From NCBI GenBank assembly GCA_002077045.2, contig KZ111164.1:151253-215252 (forward strand): a DNA stretch of 64,000 nt. Reading direction: 5' to 3'. Shown here one piece after another: positions 1-10,072 of the stretch (within the stretch, counting starts at the first letter, position 1; the number at the start of each line of letters is the position of its first letter). The notes below the pieces were generated by a model that worked only from the letters and a program-made list of their open reading frames with translations, made no database searches and was not told where the DNA came from. Made by a program: the position numbers and the translations under genes. The stretch is from Rachicladosporium sp. CCFEE 5018 (Eukaryota; Ascomycota; Dothideomycetes; Cladosporiales; Cladosporiaceae).

Positions 1-2241
1 AACAAGCTCCCGATCTCGCTCGCGAATGGATCAAGGGATGTCGTTGTGGAAGGTCCGCTCGATCAGATGACGGCACCCGACGCGCAGAACCGCACGTCAG
101 TTGCCTGGATCATGGGCGATACCTCCAACATTCAGGAGTCCTTTGCCCTGAACATCGCCACATCACTGCTTACCGATGGCTATGGATCGCCGATGTACCG
201 CGCACTGGTGGAATCTGGGCTTGGGTCTGACTTCTCCCCCAATACCGGCTATGACTCGCACATGGCGAAGGCTATCTTCGCTCTTGGCTTGAATGGCGTG
301 ACTGACGAGAACCTGCCCAAGGTGAAGGAGACGGTTTTCGCTACCATCAAGGAGTCAATAGCGAACGGTTTCGAGAAGCAGAAAGTGGATGGCATGCTGC
401 ATCAGCTGGAGCTGAGCCTGAAGCATAAGACCGCTAGGTTCGGCATTGGTCTCGTACAGAACGTGCAAGGGCAGTGGTTCACCGGCAAAGACCCTTTCGA
501 TGCGTTACAGTGGAATAGCATTGTCCAGAAGTTCAAGTCTGACTTCGCTAAGCCGCGATATCTAGAGGATCTGCTCGAAAAGTACCTCGTTTCTGATCGA
601 ACTCTCACATACATTATGCGGCCGTCCGCATCATATGCAGCGGACCTTGCCGCGGAGGAGCAGTCGCGATTGGCAACAAAGATCGACGCAGAGACAGCTC
701 AGCATGGCAGTGCGGAAGCTGCTTACGAGCATCTCCGAAAGCAGGAGCTTGATCTGGTCGAGGAGCAGGATGCCGGCCGTTCGCAGTCGGTCGACTGCCT
801 GCCAATGCTCAGTACTAAGGACATCTCACGAAAGCAGAAGGACATCGCAATCAGAGACAGCACAGTCGCTCACGCGAAAGTACAGTGGCATGAAGCTCCT
901 ACAAACGAGCTCACTTACTTCCGCGGTATCGCGAAGTTTGACGACCTGCCAGATGAGCTGCGTATGCTTGTGCCGCTGTTCTGTGATGCATTGATGCGCA
1001 TAGGCACGCGCAATAAGTCGATGGAAGAGCTCGAAGATCTCATCAAGCTCAAGACTGGTGGTGTCAGCATCGGCTACCACGTCAGCGGCTCGCCTCACGA
1101 CCTGCAAACTGCACACGAAGGACTCATGCTACGAGGCAGCGCTTTCGATCGGAACGTGCCCGCAATGTATGAGCTACTGCAGATCCTGCTATTGGAGACT
1201 GACTTCGATTCGCCAAAGGCACACAAGATGATCCGCGAGCTGCTGCAGTCCGGCGCCAGTGGAGCTGTCGATGCTGTGGCAGGAAGTGGGCATATGTACG
1301 CATCAATGTACGCGAATGCAGGGTTTGGGCCGAGCGGACGACTGGCTGAGCAGACTGGCGGGCTTACGCAGGTCAAGCTCATCGCTCAGCTCGCGTCTGC
1401 CGAGGAGAACGCCAATGCCATGACCTCACTAATCAAACAGCTCCAAGCCATCCAAGCGCTAGCATCTGGCAGCCTCAAGTCCAGCTTTCGCGTCGCCCTG
1501 ACTTGCGGCTCCTCCGCCACGTCAGCAAACGAGTCCGCGCTCCAGTCATTTCTCACTTCGACATCCTCCACCGCCCTTCCCACGCCCACCCTATCGACAT
1601 CCTCCGCCACCGCCTCATCAATCTCAACCTCTTCCAGAACACACTTTACCCTCCCATACCAAGTCTCCTACGCCGCGCTCGCCCTTCCCACAGCACCGTA
1701 CACCTCCACGTCAACCCAAGCCGCGAACTCCATTCTCGCCGCCTTACTAACGCACAAGCATCTGCATCACGAGATCCGCGAGAAAGGCGGCGCTTACGGC
1801 GCTTTTGCTTCCTCCCGCCCACTCTCGGGAACATTCACGATGAGCTCCTACCGCGATCCGAATCCCGAGAACTCGCTGAAGATCATGACGGAGTCCGCAA
1901 AATGGGCTCTCGACCGCCAGTGGAGTAGGCAAGAGCTCGAGGAGGCTAAGCTTTCTGTCTTCCAAGGCATCGACGCGCCTGTGAGCGTTAGTGCAGAAGG
2001 TATGGTGCGGTTCGAGGCTGGGATTTCGAGGGCTATGGAGCAGGAGAGACGGGAGGCGTTGCTTGATGTGCAAGCGAGCGATGTGAGGAGCGCGGCTGAG
2101 GGGTTGGCGGGGAAGCTTGAGAGGGGTGAAGGGAGGATTGTAGTTTTGGGGCCGAAGAAGGGGTTTGTGAAGGGGGAGGAGGGGTGGAGGGTTGAGGATA
2201 TGGCGAGGGAGTTGGGCGTTGGGGGTGCTGCTGCTGCGTAA
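1..2241 (+). CDS. CYM1: Mitochondrial presequence protease, C-terminal part (M16C family)
   Basis: The frame is open from the first base and 746 residues are visible, so the N-terminal third, including the inverted zinc motif HxxEH, lies outside the window. The visible part matches the Cym1/PreP family: an early segment with TSVAWIMG and DGYGSPMYRAL, then the C-terminal M16C domain with EIREKGGAYGAFAS and the RDPNPENSL region. Members of this family degrade cleaved targeting presequences and other short unfolded peptides in the mitochondrial matrix, using zinc. The linker around residues 490-560 is unusually rich in Ser, Thr and Ala. No intron is needed in the visible part. The stop codon lies 147 bp from the convergent RIB4 stop. 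Family assignment is secure; whether this is the only paralogue is unknown. Confidence 0.9.
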   Translation, partial: NKLPISLANGSRDVVVEGPLDQMTAPDAQNRTSVAWIMGDTSNIQESFALNIATSLLTDGYGSPMYRALVESGLGSDFSPNTGYDSHMAKAIFALGLNGVTDENLPKVKETVFATIKESIANGFEKQKVDGMLHQLELSLKHKTARFGIGLVQNVQGQWFTGKDPFDALQWNSIVQKFKSDFAKPRYLEDLLEKYLVSDRTLTYIMRPSASYAADLAAEEQSRLATKIDAETAQHGSAEAAYEHLRKQELDLVEEQDAGRSQSVDCLPMLSTKDISRKQKDIAIRDSTVAHAKVQWHEAPTNELTYFRGIAKFDDLPDELRMLVPLFCDALMRIGTRNKSMEELEDLIKLKTGGVSIGYHVSGSPHDLQTAHEGLMLRGSAFDRNVPAMYELLQILLLETDFDSPKAHKMIRELLQSGASGAVDAVAGSGHMYASMYANAGFGPSGRLAEQTGGLTQVKLIAQLASAEENANAMTSLIKQLQAIQALASGSLKSSFRVALTCGSSATSANESALQSFLTSTSSTALPTPTLSTSSATASSISTSSRTHFTLPYQVSYAALALPTAPYTSTSTQAANSILAALLTHKHLHHEIREKGGAYGAFASSRPLSGTFTMSSYRDPNPENSLKIMTESAKWALDRQWSRQELEEAKLSVFQGIDAPVSVSAEGMVRFEAGISRAMEQERREALLDVQASDVRSAAEGLAGKLERGEGRIVVLGPKKGFVKGEEGWRVEDMARELGVGGAAAA

Positions 2242-2388
2242 AGAACGTAAGGAGGGGTGTATGATAGACCGCTTTGTGCTTCTACTCTGTACAATACATA
2301 TGTATTTTCGACAGCACCTCCCTGGTTTCCCTTCCACCCTCGTTCCTATCCTACACCTCCCCTTCCCCTCTCCCGCACCTCTGCAATC

Positions 2389-3051
2389 TCACGCCACAAA
2401 CTGCCCTTGCTCCCACCCCCGTCTCTTGACCCCCAACTCTACAGCCGCACTCCCCCAATCCTCCCCATGATTATGCCCCCCCTCCTTCAACCCCGCTCTC
2501 TCCAGCCCCTGCTCCTCAGTCAACAGCGTCAACAGCCCAAACACGACCGGACATCCCGTATCTAGCTGCACTTTCATGAGCCCATGCGAGACGGCGTCGG
2601 AGATGTACTCGAAATGCATCGTTGAGCCTTTGATGAGCGCGCCAATAGCAATCACCGCATCAAACGGCCCCGTCAGGCCCGTCGACTTCTCCTCCGTCAC
2701 AGGCTTGACCTTTGCCAAACTCGTCAGATCCGTCACACTCCCTCCCAGCAAATCCCCCGCCTTCTCCCCCACAGCCGCCAACACTCCCCCGACCGAGCCG
2801 GCAGCATGTTGCGTCACACCCGCGCGAATCATTTGTTGGGCCGCGAAGGGGAGTTCGTAGCTGCCGGGCACGGATTGGATTTCGATGTTGTTGTTTTGGA
2901 CGCCGGCGGCGTGGAGGGACTTTAATGTGCCAGCGAGGAGGGCGTCGATGAGGGTGGTGTTCCAGCGGGCGTGGATGATGCCTATCCGCAAAGGTTTGCC
3001 GTCGTAGCTTGGTGTTGCGCCGGGACCTTTGAGGGGAGTCGTGGTAGACAT
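2389..3051 (-). CDS. RIB4: 6,7-dimethyl-8-ribityllumazine synthase
   Basis: 220-residue single-exon protein. It condenses 5-amino-6-ribitylamino-uracil with 3,4-dihydroxy-2-butanone 4-phosphate to lumazine, the penultimate riboflavin step, in the cytosol. The substrate-site motifs are present: HARWN (residues 27-31), VPGSYELP (61-68) and GALIKGSTMHFEYI (137-150), with the likely catalytic His146. Compared with bacterial and yeast enzymes of about 155-170 residues, there is an in-frame insertion at about residues 79-128, rich in Gly, Ala and Val, placed between the second core helix and the strand FDAVIAIGA. It has no clear splice sites and keeps the frame, so I treat it as coding; insertions here are familiar from filamentous fungi. 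The gene converges on CYM1. The start at 3051 directly precedes the conserved N-terminus. Confidence 0.93.
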   Translation of the reverse strand: MSTTTPLKGPGATPSYDGKPLRIGIIHARWNTTLIDALLAGTLKSLHAAGVQNNNIEIQSVPGSYELPFAAQQMIRAGVTQHAAGSVGGVLAAVGEKAGDLLGGSVTDLTSLAKVKPVTEEKSTGLTGPFDAVIAIGALIKGSTMHFEYISDAVSHGLMKVQLDTGCPVVFGLLTLLTEEQGLERAGLKEGGHNHGEDWGSAAVELGVKRRGWEQGQFVA

Positions 3052-3291
3052 CGTGAAGGAGATGTGAGGATTGTGTGAGCTTTGTGTTTGCTCTATGTGG
3101 TGGACGAGTGAAGTCTTGGTAATATATGGACAGGAAGTCGAGGCTCACATGTCAGTCATTGAAGTGGGGTGAACTTTCGCGGGGCAGAAGTGATGGATGG
3201 GCTTTGACGCAGGTACATATGGTTGTGACGATAACTGAGAACATGTCGGCCTAACAGCGACGAAAGCATATGGGTATTGTTTGCGGTACTA

Positions 3292-4449
3292 TCAAGTCCT
3301 CTGCGGCGCAAGCTTCCTCCCGATGTTCCCAAAGCATACCGAGCTCACGAATAGCACGCTTGCGATCCAAGTGGCTACGCCAATTGATTCCAGGCTGAAG
3401 ACCCCGAGTACCAAGTCGCCATTGCCATACAGACTGCTCGTCCCGTTGCTTACTACACCATGTCGCCGCACGTGACCATTCAGGACTTCCTGGGGCGAGG
3501 GTGAAGGCACCAATGCTGGGTTGATGCCGAGCAGTATGCCGGTACCAGTCAATGCGACGATCGACGACAGGATGAAGCCTGGAGGTGATCGATCGATTAG
3601 GTACCACAGCGCCGGGTTAGCGAGTGCGAGTGTGAGTGACAGCTGGAGAGTTGACTGCCACGGCAGCTTGCGGATGGCGAACGCAATGCCAACGAAGGCA
3701 CCGATCGAGCGAACGACGCTGTTCCACTCCACTGTAGCATGCTTGCCTCGTCTCCGTACTTCCTCGTCCTCGTCCGTGTCATCTATAGCCTCCTCGTTCT
3801 CGGCGTTCCAGAGGGCGTCGAAGTATGGCAATGCCTGGCCAAGGAGAACGCCTGCTGTGCCCCAGAACGCGAGGTAGTACCAACTCGATCGATCTAAGCC
3901 ATCGACCTTGACAGGTGCGAGTTCCCGCTTATCATGCAGATGGCTGATCAGAAGACCATATAGCACGCCCACACCAAATAATGCCAACGTTCGTGCAACC
4001 AGTGGCAGCCAATATCCCTGCAGTCCCCGCGCTGGTCGTCGTAGCGTCGATCGCGGCGTGACCGTGCTTCGCCGTCGCTTCTGTATCGAATTTGGTCCAC
4101 TGAACAGCAGCCTCTCTGAGACCTGTGTGATGGGTGATGCCTGTTCCGCTGGTGTTTCCGCTCCAGATCCCCAGGGTGTACTCGGTTCTTCGCGGTCTGC
4201 TGAAAAGCCCGTCGGGCTATATATGCCGAACAGTGTCGAGCTCGTGAGGTTCAGGATCGATTTCGTTCGTGAGGGAGTGGAAGCGCCATCTAATGATGCG
4301 GATGCCAACTGCGGTGGGGAGAAGTTTTGGTTCTCCATCGGGGGTGTTGCGGTGGGCGAATTGGGGGTGCTAGAGAGTTCGAACGGTCGCCGAGGGCGTG
4401 GCCGTAAGGAAGAGGCAAGGTCCTCGTCGCCAAGGGCGTTGTGGCTCAT
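3292..4449 (-). CDS. INSIG-domain membrane protein
   Basis: 385 residues from the chosen ATG at 4449 (MSHNALGDEDL); the frame stays open upstream to 4644, but that extension is low-complexity and probably leader. A Ser/Pro/Thr-rich, cytosolic N-terminal half (about 190 residues) is followed by about five hydrophobic segments: YWLPLVARTLALFGVGVLYG, SSWYYLAFWGTAGVLLGQAL, an acidic DDTDEDEE loop, then VRSIGAFVGIAFAIRKLPW, LQLSLTLALANPALWYLID and FILSSIVALTGTGILLGINP. This is the INSIG (insulin-induced gene) layout. INSIG proteins sit in the ER membrane and regulate HMG-CoA reductase stability or sterol-sensing partners; in fungi Nsg1/Nsg2 and Ins1 are the relatives. Which branch this belongs to cannot be told from sequence alone. 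Shares a 634-bp divergent upstream region with YTM1. Confidence 0.85.
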   Translation of the reverse strand: MSHNALGDEDLASSLRPRPRRPFELSSTPNSPTATPPMENQNFSPPQLASASLDGASTPSRTKSILNLTSSTLFGIYSPTGFSADREEPSTPWGSGAETPAEQASPITQVSERLLFSGPNSIQKRRRSTVTPRSTLRRPARGLQGYWLPLVARTLALFGVGVLYGLLISHLHDKRELAPVKVDGLDRSSWYYLAFWGTAGVLLGQALPYFDALWNAENEEAIDDTDEDEEVRRRGKHATVEWNSVVRSIGAFVGIAFAIRKLPWQSTLQLSLTLALANPALWYLIDRSPPGFILSSIVALTGTGILLGINPALVPSPSPQEVLNGHVRRHGVVSNGTSSLYGNGDLVLGVFSLESIGVATWIASVLFVSSVCFGNIGRKLAPQRT

Positions 4450-5083
4450 CACGGGAACAGGTCCGATCGGTTGCACTATATATCGATGAGTCGCGTGAGG
4501 ACTGGAAGACCTCCTGGTCTGAGTGTCTGACCGGGAGGTAGGATGGAGTGTTGAGTAGTGGGTGGGATACGGTCGTGTCAATGCGGAAGTAGCTCCAGAT
4601 GTATGGCAGTGCTGGAGAATGGTGGGAGGGGTGCAGCGACCCACAGAATCCTCAGCTGCCTTCGTCTGACATCGGGCTCATGTGAGCAGCAACATCTTCA
4701 TGTGATCCTCGCTTAATATTCACTTGACATAAGTCGTAGTTCGCGCATGCACATATGCCATCTTTCATGTCCCTTCCAGCCGCGGTAGGTACTTCCCATC
4801 TTACCACGGCGGTGTCAATGTGAGCGCTGTGGAGGTCACGATGTGCCCGGAGAGACATCTGTCTGCAATGCTCCATACTCCCGGATCGAATGCAGAAATG
4901 TATTCTGGCACGTAAAGTGAGTTCTTCGGTCTCCGGATGCCGGAGGTCGGCCCGCTCTTTCCCTGCATGGGCGCATTGAACTTTCTGGGGAATTTATCGC
5001 ACAGGCGTTCACAGTAGAGTTGTCTTGTAGACGTCTCTCCGAGGTGCTATATCGCATAACTTGCACTTTCCGACGCGGTCGAT
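4450..5083. other. Divergent intergenic region, INSIG / YTM1
   Basis: 634 bp between two oppositely oriented start codons, so it must hold both promoters and both 5' leaders. The frame of the INSIG gene stays open into the first 195 bp, but composition there is not protein-like. I see no convincing TATA box or gene; ORFs across it are short and without family resemblance. Confidence 0.5.
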
Positions 5084-6492
5084 ATGAGCTCAGCCAACGG
5101 AACAGCTCAGGTGAAAATCCAGCTGCAGACGAAGAATCCCGAGCTGCAGCTACCGCAAGAAATCGGACCCATTCTTGTACGGACAGGTGAGTAGGCGTAG
5201 TCTGCATAAGACATTAACGTCCCATATGTTGATTCTCTGCAGGGTTTAAAAGACTCCAACTATCGCAATTGGTTAACACTCTCCTGGAAAATGGAGAGAA
5301 TCACATCCCACTCCAGTTCCTGATCAATGGGCAATATCTGAAGACGACGATCGACGACTTCCTTACGCAGAATGGAATCAGCGCCGAGACGACCCTTTCT
5401 GTGGAATATGTGAAGGCTTTGATCCCGCCTCAAACGATCGCGAGCTACGAACACGATGACTGGGTATCGTCCGTTGATGTTTTGTCGTCACCGCAGCAGA
5501 GCCGCATTCTGTCTGGCTCCTTCGACGGTCTTATCAGGGTGTGGGGCATGAGCTCTGATCTCCTTGCGACAGGAACTGGCCACAGCTCCGCAGTCAAGTC
5601 AGCCAAGTTCATCTCGCCAACACAGGGGGTGTCGTCCAGTGGAGATCGCACATTACGGCTTTGGAAGTATGAAGACTCAGACGTTGGAACAGCCTCCCTC
5701 ACCCCAACGCTCGAGCTATATGGTCACAACGCATCAGTAGACAGCGTGGCCGTCCACGCACCCTCCTCACGCATGCTCTCGGCCTCTGCAGATCACACAG
5801 TCGGCATCTGGTCGACAAGAAAGTCCGATGCTCCAGCGGCTCAAGAAGAACTGATCCCAGTCTCTAACAAACGCCGCAAGATCACCCCCACCGCAAAGCC
5901 TACAGCTACCCGCGGACCTCTGAGTCTAATGTCAGGACACGCTTCTCAAGTCGCAGAAGTCTGCTTCGATGAGACAGATGCCACAGTAGCCTACAGTGTC
6001 TCCTGGGATCACACATTGAAGACCTGGGATCTCGCAACGTCGAAATGCATCGATACACGTACAACACCCCAATCATTATGGAGCGTATGCCATCTACCAG
6101 AGAAGTCACTGGTAGCAGCCGGCACAGCATTAAAGCACATTACATTGATCGATCCGCGTGTATCGGCTCAAACTGTCTCGGCAATGACGTTACGCGGCCA
6201 CACAAACGCTATTGTATCAATGGCACGAGATCCGAATTCTTCTCACCAAGTACTCTCAGGCTCCTATGATGGTACATGCCGCATCTGGGACCTCAGGTCA
6301 GTCCGCAACGATGCTAGCGAGAGGATTGGAGAGAGCGTCTTCATAATCGAGAGGGATGCAGTGAGACAGGCCAAGAAACTGGGTACGAGGTTTGACGGAG
6401 GAGTCAAGGTCTTCGGGGTTGCGTGGGACGCTGAAGTCGGTATGGTCTCTGGAGCCGAGGACAAGAAGGTGCAGATTGACAGGCAGTCATAG
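5084..6492 (+). CDS. YTM1: Ribosome biogenesis WD-repeat protein Ytm1 (WDR12)
   Basis: Two exons, 5084-5186 and 5243-6492, joined by a 56-bp intron (GTGAGT...CTGCAG, phase 1), give 450 residues. The N-terminal NLE domain (about residues 8-85; KIQLQTKNPELQLP, then the VNTLLENGENHIPLQFLING segment split by the intron) is followed by seven WD repeats, e.g. SYEHDDWVSSVDV, LELYGHNASVDSVAVH, LMSGHASQVAEVCFDE, TLRGHTNAIVSMARD and GSYDGTCRIWDLRS. Ytm1 joins Nop7/Pes1 and Erb1/Bop1 in the PeBoW complex for 60S subunit maturation in the nucleolus; its NLE domain is pulled on by the AAA-ATPase Rea1. Without exon 1 the protein would lack the first NLE strands, which fixes the ATG at 5084. The C-terminus (VSGAEDKKVQIDRQ) is typical. 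Confidence 0.93.
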
Positions 6493-7070
6493 CTGCGCTT
6501 CTCACGAAGTCTGTAACATTTGGTAGCAGTAACATAATGACAGCTGCGGCAGTAATCTGCTCGTCCAATATGTCTATGAGAGACTGACTTCGGAAATGAG
6601 TGCAAACGACTCGCGTCGGTCACTCGACAGCAGAGCAAGGTACACTCGCTGGATTGAGCGGCCTCCCAGGAGTATAGTCGCATATGGACATGTTCGGAGA
6701 GAGCGGGTGTAGAGGAGGTTGTCTACCGTCGGGTACAAAATCACACTTCGCAGCGAGCCTGGAAGCACATATTGGTCCGTGCCCAAAGGTCGGATGCGTT
6801 TTACCTTGGTGATCACTATCCCCTTCACCTCGACATACACCAACAAAGCTGTGTCTTGCACAGATCCAGGCTCTCACGGTCAAACGGTCTCGCTCAAATG
6901 CCCAGGAGCACGTAAGGCTTCTCGCCACGTGATGTAAGTGAACAATACGAAGGCACAGGAATGCCCCACTTCACCTGTACCTAACCTACTCTTCCTTCAA
7001 AACCCACCTGTCCAAGTCTTCAAAACCACCTACTTCTTACATTCTATCGCAAAAGTTCACAACCGCAACC
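6493..7070. other. Intergenic region YTM1 / RAM2
   Basis: 578 bp between tandem genes: YTM1 3' end and RAM2 promoter. The final 100 bp before the RAM2 ATG are rich in C, T and A (CTACTTCTTACATTC), as in many fungal leaders. No gene or repeat seen. Confidence 0.5.
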
Positions 7071-8003
7071 ATGGGCAAATATTCCTCCTCCCCCTCCTGG
7101 TCCGACATAACCCCTCTCCCGCTCGACGAAGGCGGCCCAAACCCCCTCGCAGCCATAGCCTACACAGACGAATACTGCGAAGCAATGTCCTATCTCCGCG
7201 CCATAATGGCCGCAACAGAGCACTCCGAGCGCGTGCTAGATCTCACCGAAGACATCATAGACATGAACGCCGCGCACTACACCGTCTGGCTCTACCGCGC
7301 CGCTACCTTGTTCACGCTGGGAAGTGATTTGAGGGAGGAGTTGGAGTGGGTGAACGACATGGCGCAGACGCACCAGAAGAATTACCAGATTTGGAATCAT
7401 CGGAATATGGTTGTGGACCGGCTCGGGTCCGCGGGGGGTGAAGCGGCGTTCGTGGAGGTTATGCTAGGTCTGGATGCGAAGAATTATCACGTGTGGAGTT
7501 ATCGGCAGTGGCTTGTTAAGCGGTTTGGGTTGTGGGAGGAAGGGGAGATGGAGTTTGTGGAGCGGATGCTGGAGCGCGATGTGAGGAATAATAGTGCGTG
7601 GAACCATCGGTGGTTTATTGTTAATGGGCGGGAGGCGGAGGGGGTGAAGGGCGTTACGGATGCAGCAGTGAGGGAGATTGAGGTGGACTTTGCGGAGAAG
7701 GCGCTTGAGCGAGCGCCGCAGAACCCGAGTCCGTGGAATTATTTGAGGGGGATCATGAGGGCTGCTGGGCTGCCATTGGGCGGGCTGAAGGGGACTGTGG
7801 TGAAGTATGCGGACTTGTCGAAGCCGGATGCTGTGAGGTCTAGTCATGCGCTGGATCTGCTTGCGGATGTTCTGGCTGAAGAGGAGAGCTCGAAGCAGGA
7901 GGCTGTACTGGCGCTGGATCTGCTCGCGGAGAAGTACGATCCGGTTCGGAAGAATTACTGGGAGTATCGCAAGGGATTGCTGGGCGAAGTCGCGGCGGCA
8001 TGA
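7071..8003 (+). CDS. RAM2: Protein farnesyltransferase / geranylgeranyltransferase-I alpha subunit
   Basis: 310 residues in one exon. It is the alpha subunit shared by farnesyltransferase and geranylgeranyltransferase I, which attach isoprenoids to the CaaX cysteine of Ras, Rho and a-factor-type proteins in the cytosol. Diagnostic are tandem PPTA helical repeats with a Trp core: HYTVWLYRAATL, NYQIWNHRNMVVD, NYHVWSYRQWLVK, NSAWNHRWFIV and PSPWNYLRGIM. The lysine-containing H-x-x-x-Y region that contacts the prenyl diphosphate in known structures is within the repeats. Length is normal (yeast Ram2 is 316). The ATG at 7071 begins a good family start (MGKYSSSPSW). Codon use in the 5' 200 bp is C-rich while the rest is G-rich, but the frame is continuous. 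Confidence 0.93.
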   Translation: MGKYSSSPSWSDITPLPLDEGGPNPLAAIAYTDEYCEAMSYLRAIMAATEHSERVLDLTEDIIDMNAAHYTVWLYRAATLFTLGSDLREELEWVNDMAQTHQKNYQIWNHRNMVVDRLGSAGGEAAFVEVMLGLDAKNYHVWSYRQWLVKRFGLWEEGEMEFVERMLERDVRNNSAWNHRWFIVNGREAEGVKGVTDAAVREIEVDFAEKALERAPQNPSPWNYLRGIMRAAGLPLGGLKGTVVKYADLSKPDAVRSSHALDLLADVLAEEESSKQEAVLALDLLAEKYDPVRKNYWEYRKGLLGEVAAA

Positions 8004-8157
8004 TCATGATTCACGAAAACATGACTGAGATGTAATGGAAGGCGCAGCGGAAGACAAGGAGATACCCAAAATCATTGAATGACCTGTTACAAGGAAGCCT
8101 CCTGGTCTATGAAGTCTACATTTGTGACCGAACTTGATTCGTTTACCCTCGTACGCA

Positions 8158-9401
8158 TTACGCACCATTCGGCGCAGTCTTGCCGCTCGGCACAACACCA
8201 TTGACAACCCCTTCATCATTCAGATGACCGTGCTCCAGTCGCCAGTTGGCAAGCATCTCCGTGTTGACGTTCGAGCCGCCACACACAACGATGACCACTG
8301 TCTCGTCCTTGTGTACTGCTCGACCAAGCGCCTTCTCCAGTCTCCCGCCATAGCACAGCGCCAGATTGACGCCACACGCCAGCTCGACAAGCATCCTCTC
8401 GTCGTCCGCAAAGCGCCAACACCCCATCGCAGCCTCTGCGTCACTCAGCACAGCACTCACCACCCGTCCACTCGCCTCGCCATCCCTGGCAATCTCGTAG
8501 GCGCGATCCGCCACCCTCACGGCGCCAAGCGAAGTCGCCTGTGAAGTGATACCTGACAACGTAGTCAACTCCCCAGCCCTGAGACTGACATTCAACGCAT
8601 CCGCGCCCTTAGTCTCCATAGCCAAAATCTGCGTGTCTTTCCACCCGACCTCTTCAACGCCTTGTGCAATCCCGATGAACAGCCCGCCGCCTCCAGCCGA
8701 GCAGGCAATAACGCTCGGCTCTTCGCCGCCCAGCTGCCGTTCGATTTCGCCGACCATGTATTGATGCCCAGCCCAGACGTCCTCGTGGTCGAAGGGCGGG
8801 ACATACACTGCCTCCTCTCCGCGGTCTTCAGCCCGGCGCATGACAGTCTCCCGCATATACAAGTCTGCTTCCTTCCAGCTCCTTCCCTCTTGTATGACCT
8901 CACTAGCCCCCGCAGCCTCGATCTTAGCAATCATCATAGCCTTCGTGCTAAGCGGTACGACAACCGTGCTCGGCCTTCCTAGAGTCTTCGCAGCGTGCAC
9001 ACACGCCAACCCGGCATTCCCGCCAGAGGAAGAGTAGAAATGCACATTTTGCGGGTTTGCGGAGCGAGCGAGCGAAAGGGAGCAGAGATGGCCTATGCCA
9101 CGGGATTTGAAGGAGCCGGAGGGTTGGAGGAGCTCGAGTTTGAGGAGGATTCTGCTTCTACGGTTTAGTGATCTGGTTCTGTTTGATGAGGTGGAGGGAG
9201 GCGGAGGGGAGGGGAGTCGTACCACCCGGCTGCTTTGGAAAGGTTGGCGGATTCGATGAGGGGGGTTTCGCGCCAGGTTTTGGCGGAGGCGGACATCTTG
9301 GGCTTGGTGTGGCCGTTTGTGTGTCCGTTTGTGTGGCCGTTGGTGTGACCGTTGGTGTGGCCGTTAGTGACCGGAAGGGAGGTGGGTGCGTCGATAGCCA
9401 T
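8158..9401 (-). CDS. PLP-dependent L-serine/L-threonine dehydratase
   Basis: Two exons, 9401-9226 and 9157-8158, with a 68-bp intron (donor GTGGTACG, branch CACTAAA, acceptor CGTAG), give 391 residues. The join restores the family stretch [23 protein letters not shown]. Fold-type II PLP enzyme: [10 protein letters not shown] carries the PLP lysine (K76), [10 protein letters not shown] binds the carboxylate side and [10 protein letters not shown] binds the PLP phosphate. The reaction is deamination of serine to pyruvate (and threonine to 2-oxobutanoate). The C-terminus has VVCGGSNVN. No ACT regulatory domain is present, so it is the catabolic type (Cha1/Sdl1-like) rather than biosynthetic Ilv1. 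Residues 13-32 are five NGHT repeats and probably disordered. Serine versus threonine preference is not determined. Confidence 0.9.
9302..9368. repeat. 12-bp tandem repeat coding NGHT x5
   Basis: About five imperfect copies of a 12-bp unit (on this strand roughly GTGTGGCCGTTG) lie within exon 1 of the dehydratase gene and encode Asn-Gly-His-Thr repeats. Units vary at one or two bases. As the unit is a multiple of three, copy-number change would keep the frame. Confidence 0.85.
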
Positions 9402-10072
9402 TGCGGGCGATTAGTGACGGTGGAGACGGAGATTGGAAGGATGCGAGTGATAGACAGAGATGGAATCGTAGGGACCTACCTCACGCGCTACAAGGGAGTG
9501 ACCTGCGCCCTATATGTAGACCACACTTGGCCCGTTGAGCAGAGTCATTTTCTGTCCTGTTGCGGTGGGAAGACGCGATACGTGTTGAACCTTGATAGCA
9601 GGGTACGTCGTATCTCAACTCCGCGATACCCGATCGTCACCTCTGCCATTGGCTATCTCGACATCTATAGGGTAAGATTGCTATTTTATAGGGTAAGCGG
9701 GGACATGTTCTATGGTAATGGGCACTGCGTGTACCAAGGCGCAATCGTGATCTTCTTGCGGAGCGAGGAAGCCGACGCTAGCCGCGAAGGGCAGCGAGGT
9801 CGACAAGAGGAACTCCTTCAGAAGACCGAGTGGAATACGAGTCTCTCAATAAGCTACCAAAGAACTGTGTTGAAGCAAGTATACATTGGTCTATCTTGCT
9901 CACGCCATGCCACTGGGTATACGCTGTCGATAAGAAGGAAGCCATGCCCAAATCCGGTCGCTTTGCCCGGAGCTCTGCTCCAGCAACCCCGTCCATGCTC
10001 CTCAGTACCATGCCGCGCAATACCTATCTCTCTATCCATGCCCATCTCGCTCTTGGCTCTCCCTCCTAGCCC
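9402..10072. other. Intergenic region, dehydratase promoter / trehalose subunit 3' end
   Basis: 671 bp between two minus-strand genes. Long open frames on the plus strand cross it but run antisense through the dehydratase coding exon and lack family resemblance. No RNA gene or repeat recognised. Confidence 0.45.

Noticed and set aside
1747..2337. 196-codon minus-strand frame over the CYM1 3' end
   Set aside because: Antisense shadow with Pro/Leu/Arg bias and no conserved motif.
2390..3051. Unspliced intron inside RIB4 explaining residues 79-128
   Set aside because: The segment keeps the frame, has no convincing donor/branch/acceptor set, and its amino-acid composition is protein-like.
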